In this document: positions 1-7,126 of the stretch, one piece after another | Numbering within the stretch: the stretch's first letter is position 1 | How the letters are laid out: each line of letters begins with the position of its first letter | Position numbers and translations under genes: made by a program | From: Cyanobacteria bacterium UBA2566 | GTDB lineage: Bacteria; Cyanobacteriota; Cyanobacteriia; Cyanobacteriales; Desertifilaceae | Length of the DNA: 14,552 bases | Direction of reading: 5' to 3' | Assembly (NCBI GenBank): GCA_002340255.1 | Contig: DDLS01000190.1 | Span: 1 to 14,552 of the forward strand | The notes under the pieces: generated by a model | The model's database searches: none | The model's input: only the letters and a program-made list of their open reading frames with translations | What the model was told of the DNA's origin: nothing

Positions 1-153
1 ATTCCCCATTCCCTATTCCCATTCCCTATTCCCATTCCCTATTCCCATTCCCTATTCCCATTCCCATTCCCTATTCCCATTCCCCATTCCCTATTCCCAT
101 TCCCTATTCCCCATTCCCTATTCCCCATTCCCCATTCCCATTCCCCATTCCCC
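1..153. repeat. ATTCCC(T/C) short tandem repeat array
   Basis: Twenty-three head-to-tail units of ATTCCC, ATTCCCT or ATTCCCC fill the first 153 bases. From 15 to 53 they alternate strictly as 6-mer and 7-mer, giving a 13-bp higher-order unit. The array runs into the left window edge, so its true length is unknown. It ends 57 bp before the glgA2 start codon. Related blocks lie at 2160-2187, about 11240-11305 (opposite orientation, degenerate), 12882-12905 and 13987-13996, all outside genes. This resembles the heptamer STRR class known from filamentous cyanobacteria (family knowledge); any function is unknown. Confidence 0.9.
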
Positions 154-210
154 AACTTCATGTTTGAATAAAAGCAGAGATAATAAACTTTTGTGAACCC
201 AGGAGTGAAT

Positions 211-1689
211 ATGTACATCGTGCAGATCGCCTCTGAATGCGCTCCAGTCATCAAAGCTGGAGGTTTAGGGGATGTCGTTTATGGACTGAGTCGAGAATTG
301 GAACTTCGAGGGATCGGTGTAGAAATCATCCTCCCCAAATACGACTGTATGCGCTACGACCAAATTTGGGGTTTGCACGAAGCCTATCACGATCTGAAAG
401 TTCCTTGGTATGGAGCTGCCATTTCCTGCGATGTCATGTGTGGTTGGGTTCATGGACGCATATGTTTCTTCATCGATCCCCACTCAGATGACCTCTTCTT
501 CAATCGCGGCTGCTACTATGGTTGCAAAGACGATAACATGCGCTTTGCCTTCTTCTCCAAAGCTGCTCTAGAATTCCTCCTCAGAACCAACAAGCGTCCC
601 GATATCATCCATTGTCATGACTGGCAAACCGGTTTAATACCCGTCCTGCTCTATGAAATGTATCAATATCATGGCATGGGCAATCAACGAGTTTGTTATA
701 CCATCCACAACTTTAAGCACCAAGGCATTGGTGGGGTAGATACACTTTGGGCAACAGGACTCAATCGAGAGTCCTATTATTTTGACTACGATCGCCTCCA
801 AGATAATTTTAATCCCTTTGCCCTTAACATGATGAAAGGGGGTATCGTCTATTCTAATTTTGTTAACACCGTTTCCCCTCACCATGCCTGGGAAGCTCGC
901 CATTCCGATATCAGCTATGGCTTAGGACATACCCTAGAATTGCACAACTATAAATTTGGTGGGGTTCTCAACGGGATTGACTATGATGTATGGAATCCAG
1001 AAGTCGATCGCTTTATCCCCTATCGTTACACAGCGAAAACCATCAACAACAAAGCCAAGAATAAGAAAGCCTTGCGAGAGCAGCTTTGGTTAGCCCATGA
1101 TGATAACAAACCACTCATTGCCTTTATCGGTCGCCTAGACGATCAAAAAGGAGTGCATCTAGTTCACCATGCCATCTATTATGCCCTGCATCGGGGAGCG
1201 CAATTTGTCTTACTTGGATCGGCAACAGAGCAAGGGATTAATGACTGGTTCTGGCATGAAAAGCTATTTTTGAACGAAAATGCAAATTGCCATTTAGAGC
1301 TGGGCTTTAACGAAGAATTATCCCACTTAATCTATGCAGGTGCAGATATGATTGTCGTTCCCAGTAACTACGAACCCTGTGGCTTAACCCAGATGATTGG
1401 TTTGGAATATGGCACTGTGCCCATTGTGCGTGGGGTAGGAGGCTTACAAAATACCGTATTCGACCGGGATTACGATACGGAAAAACCGCTAGAAGAGCGA
1501 AATGGTTATGTATTCTATCAAACAGACTATGAAGCCCTCGAATCAGCCATGGATCGAGCGATCGGTTTATGGTATGAGTATCCCAAAGAATTTCAAAAAT
1601 TAGTTCTTCAGGGTATGGCCTACGATTATTCTTGGAAAAATCCCGGTAGTCAATATCTAGGACTCTACGACTATATCCGTCACAAATAG
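211..1689 (+). CDS. glgA: Glycogen synthase, cyanobacterial GlgA2 isoform
   Basis: This 492-residue GT5 glycosyltransferase transfers glucose from ADP-glucose to the non-reducing end of alpha-1,4-glucan in the cytoplasm. The N terminus (MYIVQIASECAPVIKAGGLG) is that of cyanobacterial GlgA2, not GlgA1. Visible motifs are the KxGGL loop with Lys15, HCHDWQTG in the N-terminal Rossmann domain, GRLDDQKG with Arg308 and Lys313, and SNYEPCGLTQ with the acidic residue Glu388, followed by RGVGGLQNTV. The length is normal. The start is ATG 211, preceded by AGGAG at 201-205. A GTG at 193 is in frame but lies upstream of that Shine-Dalgarno site. A GATAAT at 179-184 could be a -10 box, but no convincing -35 is seen. 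No other glg gene lies in the window. The convergent cupin gene ends 60 bp downstream. Confidence 0.96.
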   Translation: MYIVQIASECAPVIKAGGLGDVVYGLSRELELRGIGVEIILPKYDCMRYDQIWGLHEAYHDLKVPWYGAAISCDVMCGWVHGRICFFIDPHSDDLFFNRGCYYGCKDDNMRFAFFSKAALEFLLRTNKRPDIIHCHDWQTGLIPVLLYEMYQYHGMGNQRVCYTIHNFKHQGIGGVDTLWATGLNRESYYFDYDRLQDNFNPFALNMMKGGIVYSNFVNTVSPHHAWEARHSDISYGLGHTLELHNYKFGGVLNGIDYDVWNPEVDRFIPYRYTAKTINNKAKNKKALREQLWLAHDDNKPLIAFIGRLDDQKGVHLVHHAIYYALHRGAQFVLLGSATEQGINDWFWHEKLFLNENANCHLELGFNEELSHLIYAGADMIVVPSNYEPCGLTQMIGLEYGTVPIVRGVGGLQNTVFDRDYDTEKPLEERNGYVFYQTDYEALESAMDRAIGLWYEYPKEFQKLVLQGMAYDYSWKNPGSQYLGLYDYIRHK

Positions 1690-1715
1690 TTGAGCCGGAG
1701 TAAAACGAGGTGAGT

Positions 1716-1744
1716 AGTAGGAGCAAAATTTTTTTGCCCCTACT
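1716..1744. terminator. Hairpin between convergent glgA2 and cupin genes
   Basis: An inverted repeat pairs AGTAGG-A-GCAAAA (1716-1728) with TTTTGC-C-CCTACT (1732-1744). There is one internal mismatch (1722/1738) and a 3-nt T loop. It lies in the 60-bp gap between two genes that end facing each other, where a bidirectional terminator is expected. No T run follows the stem on either strand, although the arm itself contains T7. The outer GTAGGGGC-like arm is shared with the hairpin at 6948-6980, so it may instead be a dispersed palindromic repeat. Confidence 0.5.
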
Positions 1745-1749
1745 AATCC

Positions 1750-2073
1750 CTACGATAATAGTCCATGAATAGCCAACCAAATACAAGGCGGTTCGCTACT
1801 GGTATAACTGACTCGATGGCGTTGATGAGCAGGAATAAATACCCAATCTCCAGGACATAAATGGACAATAGAATTATCCTCATACATCAGTTGTGCCTTC
1901 CCTTGTAGCAACACCACCCATTCATCTTGTTCTTGGTCATACCATTGCCCTTCTGGGGTAGTTTGTCCCGTAGAAATAATCCGTTCAATTAATAGATTTT
2001 CACTCTGGTGCAGAGATTCAAACTGTTCAGTATTAGGTAAGGGATGGGGTAACTGAAAAAGGTTATTCATCAT
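1750..2073 (-). CDS. Small cupin-domain protein
   Basis: A single-domain cupin of about 107 residues. The beta-barrel signature is visible: DEWVVLLQGKAQLMYED, then LCPGDWVFIPAHQRHRVSYT and CIWLAIH. The PGDW turn and the HxxH-like AHQRHRV segment match cupin motif 2. The first cupin motif lacks the usual HxH (it reads QDEW), so metal binding is uncertain. Proteins of this type are often annotated as phosphoribosylaminoimidazole carboxylase- or mannose isomerase-like cupins, but no substrate can be assigned. ATG codons at 2073 and 2070 are both possible. A TTG at 2079 is also in frame, and no strong Shine-Dalgarno site decides between them. The gene stands alone, convergent with glgA2 and divergent from the kinase gene at 2293. 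Confidence 0.82.
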   Translation of the reverse strand: MMNNLFQLPHPLPNTEQFESLHQSENLLIERIISTGQTTPEGQWYDQEQDEWVVLLQGKAQLMYEDNSIVHLCPGDWVFIPAHQRHRVSYTSSEPPCIWLAIHGLLS

Positions 2074-2159
2074 TATCAATACTCATTTTACAGGGTCAAA
2101 AAAATTCGAGAACACTATTTATGGACGATGCAAGGAAAAGGTAAAAACGGTTTTTTCCT

Positions 2160-2187
2160 ATTCCCTATTCCCTATTCCCTATTCCCT
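2160..2187. repeat. Four perfect ATTCCCT heptamers
   Basis: Four uninterrupted ATTCCCT units sit in the 219-bp divergent intergenic region between the cupin gene and the kinase gene. They belong to the same family as the array at 1-153. A TTGACA at 2194-2199 lies just downstream but has only a poor -10 partner (ACTGAT at 2217-2222), so I do not call a promoter. Confidence 0.9.
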
Positions 2188-2292
2188 CGTCCTTTGACAA
2201 CCAGCTTACAGCCTTAACTGATGACGAATGCCCATTGCCCATTCATGGTACCATAAGGCAACTTAATCCCTAGACTTGGTAACTCCTAAATC

Positions 2293-3249
2293 ATGTCCAC
2301 TCGTAACCGTTCTAACCGCCCCATTCTACTCGGTATTGTTGGTGATAGCGCTGCTGGTAAAACCACCTTAACCAAAGGAATCGCTCAAGCTCTTGGAGAA
2401 GACACCGTTACCGTTATTTGTACAGATGACTACCACCGATATGACCGTAAACAACGGGCAGAAATGGGCATCTCTGCACTGCACCCTGATTGTAACTATC
2501 TGGATATTATTCAACAACATCTAGGGCTATTGCGAACCGGTCAACCCATCCTCAAACCCATTTATAATCACCATACGGGGATGTTCGATCCTCCCGAATA
2601 CATCGAACCCAAACGATTCGTAATTGTTGAAGGACTCTTGGGTTATTCCACCCGCATTGCCAGAGACAGCTTTGATGTTAAAGTATACCTTGCTCCTCCA
2701 GAGGAGATACGCGGTCAATGGAAAGTTAAGCGCGATACGCGCAAACGCGGATATACAGAAGAGCAAGTGATTGAACAATTACGCAAACGGGAACCTGACT
2801 CAGAGCAATTTATCCGTCCGCAACGCCAATGGTCAGATATTGTCGTTAGTTTCTATCCCCCAGAAGATCGTACCGAAGAAAATGACCTATTATTAAATGT
2901 GCGTTTAGTGATGCGCCCCACTATTCCCCATCCTGATTTTACCGGTATTTTAGAACCCAGCCGATCGCACCTGAGTTCTGCTATTCGTCTCGAATTAGAC
3001 CGGGACATGAATAAACCCGTTGATGTCTTAGAAGTAGATGGTCATGCCAACAGCGAACAAGTCAAAGAACTGGAAAAAATCCTCTGTCATGATGTGCCTT
3101 ATTTAGGCAAATTCTGTAGTTTAGAGGGGAATGAAGAAATTGGTAAGTTGGTGGGCACAACTGGCGAAATTCTGCAAAGTTATCCCTTGGCACTCACCCA
3201 ACTATTGATTACTTATCATATGTTGAAAGCCGCCCATGTTGGTGAGTGA
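2293..3249 (+). CDS. Phosphoribulokinase/uridine kinase-family kinase (PRK paralogue)
   Basis: A 318-residue P-loop kinase related to phosphoribulokinase, the Calvin-cycle enzyme that makes ribulose-1,5-bisphosphate. Walker A is GDSAAGKT (17-24). The segment ICTDDYHRYDRKQR (42-55) matches the PRK catalytic and substrate region, KPIYNHHTG and FVIVEGLLGY follow, and RPQRQWSDIVV matches the family core. Residues from about 210 on differ from the canonical cyanobacterial enzyme. The first redox cysteine of canonical PRK (GDSGCGKS) is Ala21 here, while the second position is kept as Cys43. Thiol control of the classical type is therefore unlikely. The product is probably a PRK-like paralogue whose substrate is not established; automatic annotation would say phosphoribulokinase. 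No clear Shine-Dalgarno site precedes ATG 2293. Confidence 0.85.
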   Translation: MSTRNRSNRPILLGIVGDSAAGKTTLTKGIAQALGEDTVTVICTDDYHRYDRKQRAEMGISALHPDCNYLDIIQQHLGLLRTGQPILKPIYNHHTGMFDPPEYIEPKRFVIVEGLLGYSTRIARDSFDVKVYLAPPEEIRGQWKVKRDTRKRGYTEEQVIEQLRKREPDSEQFIRPQRQWSDIVVSFYPPEDRTEENDLLLNVRLVMRPTIPHPDFTGILEPSRSHLSSAIRLELDRDMNKPVDVLEVDGHANSEQVKELEKILCHDVPYLGKFCSLEGNEEIGKLVGTTGEILQSYPLALTQLLITYHMLKAAHVGE

Positions 3250-3272
3250 ATTTCCATAATGCTCCCTTAAAT

Positions 3273-3321
3273 AAGGGGTCCCCAGCCCCTTGTCTCCCAT
3301 TTCCACTGCACAGAAAATGGG
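3273..3321. terminator. Two tandem hairpins after the PRK-like gene
   Basis: AAGGGG (3273-3278) pairs with CCCCTT (3286-3291). CCCATTT (3296-3302) pairs with AAATGGG (3315-3321) across a 12-nt loop. Both lie in the 120-bp gap between the kinase gene and radC. Neither is followed by a T run, so termination is only a suggestion from position. Confidence 0.3.
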
Positions 3322-3369
3322 ATAATCCCTTTTGATTTCTCCCTATCTCTCTCTAAATTTTGAATTAAA

Positions 3370-4098
3370 ATGACGTATAGTATTCGGATGCTGGATCTGC
3401 CCACTAGCGAACGCCCGCGAGAGCGCCTCATTGAGCGGGGAGCCAGACATTTGACTACAGCAGAATTAATTGCGATTTTACTAGCAACTGGGCAAGGAAA
3501 AGGCAAATTATCAGCCATGGGATTAGGGCAACATCTGTTACAAGAGTTAAGCGAAAGTCAGCGCAACGCCCTAGAAGTTCTGCGTGATATTAGTCCTCAA
3601 GAATTAACTAAAATTCATGGTATTGGCCCAGCTAAAGCAACAACTATTTTAGCAGCGATAGAGTTAGGAAAACGGGTGTTTGAATGTCGCCCGGTTAAGC
3701 GAGAAATTAATAGTCCTGATGAAGCTGCGGCAGCCTTAAGTCATGAGTTGATGTGGCAAAATCAAGAAAAATTTGCGGTTTTATCCTTAGATGTTAAAAA
3801 CCAAGTTTTAGCCACTAAAGTTATTACTATTGGTACAGCGACGGAAACCTTGGCTCATCCGAGGGAAATTTTTCGGGAAGTAATTCGTCAAGGAGCTAGT
3901 CGTTTGATTATTGCCCATAATCATCCCACAGGAAGCACAGAACCGAGTGAGGAAGATATTGAGCTAACCAAACAGTTATTGCAGGCGGCTCAGTTATTGG
4001 GTATTCCGTTGTTAGACCACCTGATTTTAGGTCAGGGTTCCCATCAGAGTTTGCGGCAAACTACGGATTTATGGGATAATTATCAAGAGTTTGGTTAA
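3370..4098 (+). CDS. radC: RadC family JAB/MPN+ domain protein
   Basis: A 242-residue RadC/YeeS-family protein of normal length. The N-terminal part starts with LPTSERPRERL (10-20) and TTAELIAILLATG, typical of RadC. A helix-hairpin-helix segment lies near 73-100 (LTKIHGIGPAKATTILAAIE). The C-terminal MPN+ metalloprotease-like domain carries Glu133 and the zinc-site motif H183-N-H185-P with Asp196 (AHNHPTGSTEPSEED), then LDHLILG. All JAMM ligands are therefore present. Despite its name, the protein's role in DNA repair is not established; RadC proteins have been linked to recombination and competence. It stands 120 bp after the kinase gene and 184 bp before tex. Confidence 0.95.
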   Translation: MTYSIRMLDLPTSERPRERLIERGARHLTTAELIAILLATGQGKGKLSAMGLGQHLLQELSESQRNALEVLRDISPQELTKIHGIGPAKATTILAAIELGKRVFECRPVKREINSPDEAAAALSHELMWQNQEKFAVLSLDVKNQVLATKVITIGTATETLAHPREIFREVIRQGASRLIIAHNHPTGSTEPSEEDIELTKQLLQAAQLLGIPLLDHLILGQGSHQSLRQTTDLWDNYQEFG

Positions 4099-4243
4099 GC
4101 TTTATAATGTTGGCGTTACCTATCCTACTGAATATACAGCAGTTTCCTCTGCTATGAGGTACATTAATGACGGTTTTTAACAATATCTAGAACAGCTCAG
4201 AGCTTCTACCAAGTCTGTTGTTTGCTCCCCCTATCCCCCCATC

Positions 4244-4260
4244 ACAGCGCTTTGCGCTGT
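4244..4260. repeat. Perfect 7-bp hairpin upstream of tex
   Basis: ACAGCGC-TTT-GCGCTGT forms a perfect 7-bp stem with a 3-nt loop, 22 bp before the tex start codon. No T run follows on either strand. It could be a 5'-leader structure of tex or a copy of a short dispersed palindrome. Apart from this, the 184-bp radC-tex gap shows nothing recognisable. Confidence 0.6.
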
Positions 4261-4282
4261 ATCGTTCTAAACTCAATTAATT

Positions 4283-6433
4283 ATGCTACAAATTCCGCAA
4301 CAAATCGCCCAAGAATTAGAGTTGAATCTCTCTCAAGTTGAGAATGTACTGCAACTGCTGCAAGAAGGGGCAACGATTCCTTTTATTGCTCGCTATCGCA
4401 AAGAACGAACGGGATCGCTCGATGAGGTACAGTTGCGAGAAATTGCCGATCGCTCCGTTTATCTGTCGGAGCTGGAAGCTCGGAAAAAGACTATTTTAGA
4501 GTCTATTGAGAGCCAGGGAAAACTAACAGATGCTCTCAAGGAAAAAATCGAAAATTGTCAGCAGAAAACGGAACTTGAAGACCTTTATTTGCCCTATAAA
4601 CCCAAACGCAGGACTCGCGCGACTATTGCGAAGGAAAAGGGACTCGAACCCCTGGCACAACTGCTGCAAGATTTGAATACGTCCCAAGGCTCGGTCTCGT
4701 CTTTGGAAGAGTTGGCTCAATCCTATTTAAACTCAGAAAAAGGGGTGGAAACTGTAGAAGAGGCGCTCAAAGGAGCGAGTGATATTATTGCGGAACAAAT
4801 TGCGGAAACGGCTGTTTTACGGACGCAAGTGCGGGAGAAAATGATTAAAACGGGGGCATTTGTTTCCCAAATTAAGAAGGATTATCCGGAGGGAACGACA
4901 AAATATGAGATGTATCGCAATTATAGCGCTCCAGTCAGTAAAATGGCGGCCCATAATTTGTTGGCTCTGTTTCGGGGAGAAGAGGAAAAGGTTTTAAAGC
5001 TGGATCTTGATGGCGATCGCGATAAAATCCTAGAGAACTTAGAAAGTCAGATTCTGCGTACCCGCAACCGGGTATTGCGTCCCTGGTTTCAGGAGGCGAT
5101 TGAGGATAGCTTTAATCGGTTGATGAAGCCGTCTTTAACGTCGGATATTCGCGCTGAGTGTAAATTGGCAGCCGATATTGAGTCTATCCAAACGTTTGAA
5201 ACGAACTTGCGCGAACTGTTGCTCTCTCCTCCGGCTGGAATGAAACCGACATTGGCAATCGATCCAGGATTTCGCACGGGATGTAAGGTAGCGGTATTGG
5301 ACGAAACGGCGAAGTTTTTGGAGTATCAGGCGATTTTTCCCCACCAGGGAGAGCGCCAAAGACAGGAAGCAGCCAGGGTTACGATCCGGCTAATCGAGAA
5401 ATATAGCATAGAGTTGATTGCGATCGGCAATGGTACAGCGTCTCGCGAAACCGATCAATTTGTAACAGAAGTGCTGAAGACTTTAGAGCGCAAACCGATT
5501 AAGGTAATGGTGAATGAATCGGGAGCTTCGATTTATTCAGCCAGCGATTTGGCGCGAGAGGAATTTCCGGATTTAGATGTGACGGTGCGCGGTGCAATTA
5601 GTATTGGTCGGCGGTTGCAAGATCCGTTGGCGGAATTAGTGAAACTTGATCCCAAATCGATTGGGGTGGGGCAATATCAGCATGATGTCAATCAGAAACT
5701 GCTCAAAAAACAGTTGGATGAAACCGTAGAGAGTTGCGTGAATTATGTGGGTGTCGATTTGAATACGGCTTCGATACAACTGTTGTCTTTTGTGTCAGGA
5801 ATCACGCCCACGATTGCCAAGAATGTGGTCAAGTTCCGCGACGAAAATGGAGCGTTTAAGAATCGTCGCCAACTGTTGAAAGTGCGGAAGTTAGGGCCAA
5901 AGGCGTTTGAGCAAGCGGCGGGTTTTCTTCGCATTCGTGAGGGGGATAATCCATTGGACAATACGGCGGTTCATCCGGAAAGTTATGGCATTGTGCAACA
6001 GATGGTGAAGGATCTGAAGTTGCCATTGGCGCAAATTAGTGAAATTGCGGATCGGGTGTGTGAAATTGATTTACAAAAGTATAGGACGGAGGCGATCGGA
6101 TTACCCACACTCAAAGATATTCTTAATGAGCTTCAGAAGCCCGGTCGCGACCCCAGAGCGAAATTTGAATACGCGACGTTTAGGGAGGGCATCAATGAGA
6201 TTACAGACCTGAAAGAGGGGATGATTTTAGAGGGGGTGGTATCCAATGTAGTCAACTTTGGGGCGTTTGTGGATATTGGGGTACACCAGGATGGCTTAAT
6301 TCATATTTCCCAAATGGCGGATCATTTTGTTAGCGATCCGAAGGATATTGTGAAGGTAGGACAAGTCGTAAAGGTGAGGGTTTTGGAAGTGAATGAGCAG
6401 TTGAAACGGATTGGTTTATCTTTGAGGGTTTAA
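4283..6433 (+). CDS. tex: Tex family S1 RNA-binding transcription accessory protein
   Basis: A 716-residue Tex/YhgF protein, the bacterial relative of eukaryotic Spt6. It binds nucleic acid and is thought to act with RNA polymerase. The domain order is complete. The helical Tex N-terminal region holds GATIPFIARYRKERTG (near 29-44) and LYLPYKPKRRTRA. The YqgF/RNase H-like domain begins near 320 (TLAIDPGFRTGCKVAV, Asp327). Helix-hairpin-helix motifs run from about 490 to 555 (VGVDLNTASIQLLSFVSGIT, then VRKLGPKAFEQAAGF). The C-terminal S1 domain spans 643-716 (GVVSNVVNFGAFVDIG, HQDGLIHISQM). Length and motifs are normal. No clear Shine-Dalgarno site precedes ATG 4283. The gene looks monocistronic. 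Confidence 0.97.
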   Translation: MLQIPQQIAQELELNLSQVENVLQLLQEGATIPFIARYRKERTGSLDEVQLREIADRSVYLSELEARKKTILESIESQGKLTDALKEKIENCQQKTELEDLYLPYKPKRRTRATIAKEKGLEPLAQLLQDLNTSQGSVSSLEELAQSYLNSEKGVETVEEALKGASDIIAEQIAETAVLRTQVREKMIKTGAFVSQIKKDYPEGTTKYEMYRNYSAPVSKMAAHNLLALFRGEEEKVLKLDLDGDRDKILENLESQILRTRNRVLRPWFQEAIEDSFNRLMKPSLTSDIRAECKLAADIESIQTFETNLRELLLSPPAGMKPTLAIDPGFRTGCKVAVLDETAKFLEYQAIFPHQGERQRQEAARVTIRLIEKYSIELIAIGNGTASRETDQFVTEVLKTLERKPIKVMVNESGASIYSASDLAREEFPDLDVTVRGAISIGRRLQDPLAELVKLDPKSIGVGQYQHDVNQKLLKKQLDETVESCVNYVGVDLNTASIQLLSFVSGITPTIAKNVVKFRDENGAFKNRRQLLKVRKLGPKAFEQAAGFLRIREGDNPLDNTAVHPESYGIVQQMVKDLKLPLAQISEIADRVCEIDLQKYRTEAIGLPTLKDILNELQKPGRDPRAKFEYATFREGINEITDLKEGMILEGVVSNVVNFGAFVDIGVHQDGLIHISQMADHFVSDPKDIVKVGQVVKVRVLEVNEQLKRIGLSLRV

Positions 6434-6598
6434 TGTCAACTTTAAATAAAATCGCTCTATTAAGGTTGTGCTTAATGAAAATTCATGAAATTTTGCTCAA
6501 GGGGTGATAAGGAGGCTCAATGCTAGAGAGAGTGGTGGGTTCAGGAGCAGATCGCTAAAAGAGTAAAGTGGTCGTGTAGAGACCACAAAAATTTAAAA

Positions 6599-6909
6599 AT
6601 GCTTCCTCGATTGTACCAGAAAATCCTCGAACCTAATTTAAGTCGGACAGAATACTTAACCTTACAACGGCTAATCTGGGTAGTGCAAGGCTGCCGCAAT
6701 GTAGCCCTCTCCAAACTAGCTCAAAGATTTCCCCAACCCAGAAAAGCAGCCAGTCGACTCAGAAGTCTTCAAAGATTTCTGAGTCGGGAATTTCTGAGTA
6801 CGAAGAAATTGTGGTTCCCCTGGTAAAAGAATTATTAAGAGAAGAAGAAGAAAAAGCTCAGAACCGTCAGAGGAAGAAAGGACTATGGCACAAAGGATAT
6901 ATTTTATAG
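6599..6909 (+). pseudogene. Truncated, frameshifted IS4-like transposase (N-terminal part)
   Basis: The reading frame from ATG 6599 gives 75 residues. They begin MLPRLYQKILEPNLSRTEYL and continue to RLRSLQRFL, which looks like the N terminus of cyanobacterial IS4/IS701-type transposases. It stops at TAA 6824. Adding one C to the C4 run at 6817-6820 would change the end from LWFPW-stop to LWFPLVKELLREEEEK and then NRQRKKGLWHKGYIL. That is the expected continuation before the catalytic core. This second frame ends at TAG 6907, inside the left end of the element at 6905-7011. The DDE core is missing, so the gene is dead. A hairpin (GTGGTC 6568-6573 with GACCAC 6581-6586) lies just before the start codon. 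The exact IS family is uncertain. Confidence 0.65.
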
Positions 6910-7011
6910 TCGATTCGATTAAGATTGATACAATCATGATTGGTCTATTGTAGGGTCGGGTTTCAAACCCGCCCCTACAACAATGTCTCATTGTTAATCG
7001 AATTCACTATA
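6905..7011. mobile_element. MITE-like element with TA-flanked terminal inverted repeats
   Basis: The ends are TATAGTCGATTCGATTAA (6905-6922) and the reverse complement of TATAGTGAATTCGATTAA (6994-7011), identical at 16 of 18 positions. Both outer edges are TA, as expected for the target duplication of IS630/Tc1-mariner-type elements. The centre is a strong hairpin (6948-6980). The 107-bp length, lack of coding capacity and position across the end of a transposase remnant all fit a miniature inverted-repeat transposable element. No transposase of the matching type is present in the window. Confidence 0.7.
6948..6980. repeat. Central hairpin of the MITE-like element
   Basis: TTGTAGGGTCGGGTTT (6948-6963) pairs with AAACCCGCCCCTACAA (6965-6980). 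There is one mismatch (6956/6972) and a single-base loop. Its GTAGGG...CCCTAC arms resemble those of the hairpin at 1716-1744. Confidence 0.85.
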
Positions 7012-7126
7012 ATTGAGGCACTATTAAGCACAACTTCAGAAAGAAATGGTCTTAATCGTAGATGAATCGCTGAACTGTATATGGCGATCGCCCTCCCAAT
7101 CGGCAATCGCCTTTTATTCGTCCCTT

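Larger units (their letters stand above)
6465..7034. mobile_element. Putative decayed insertion sequence bounded by a 12-bp inverted repeat
   Basis: GTTGTGCTTAAT at 6465-6476 recurs inverted as ATTAAGCACAAC at 7023-7034. Between them lie the transposase fragment and the MITE-like element. This fits an IS whose internal part was lost, with a second element inserted later. The left repeat is also part of a small hairpin (ATTAAG 6459-6464 with CTTAAT 6471-6476). Outer boundaries and target duplications are not resolved, so the extent is inferred. Apart from the transposase remnant, no other gene is visible here. Confidence 0.4.

Noticed and set aside
1..153. CRISPR-like array
   Set aside because: Units of 6-7 bp follow each other with no spacers.
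39..254. Minus-strand 71-residue ORF rich in GNGEWEWGMGNRE
   Set aside because: It is the translation of the ATTCCC array running into the start of glgA2. Open frames are expected in such a repeat.
1307..1786. 159-residue minus-strand ORF
   Set aside because: It lies almost wholly antisense to glgA2, whose family assignment is secure, and has no recognisable motif.
2194..2222. Sigma-70 promoter for the PRK-like gene (TTGACA at 2194)
   Set aside because: The -10 hexamer at correct spacing (ACTGAT) matches only three of six positions.
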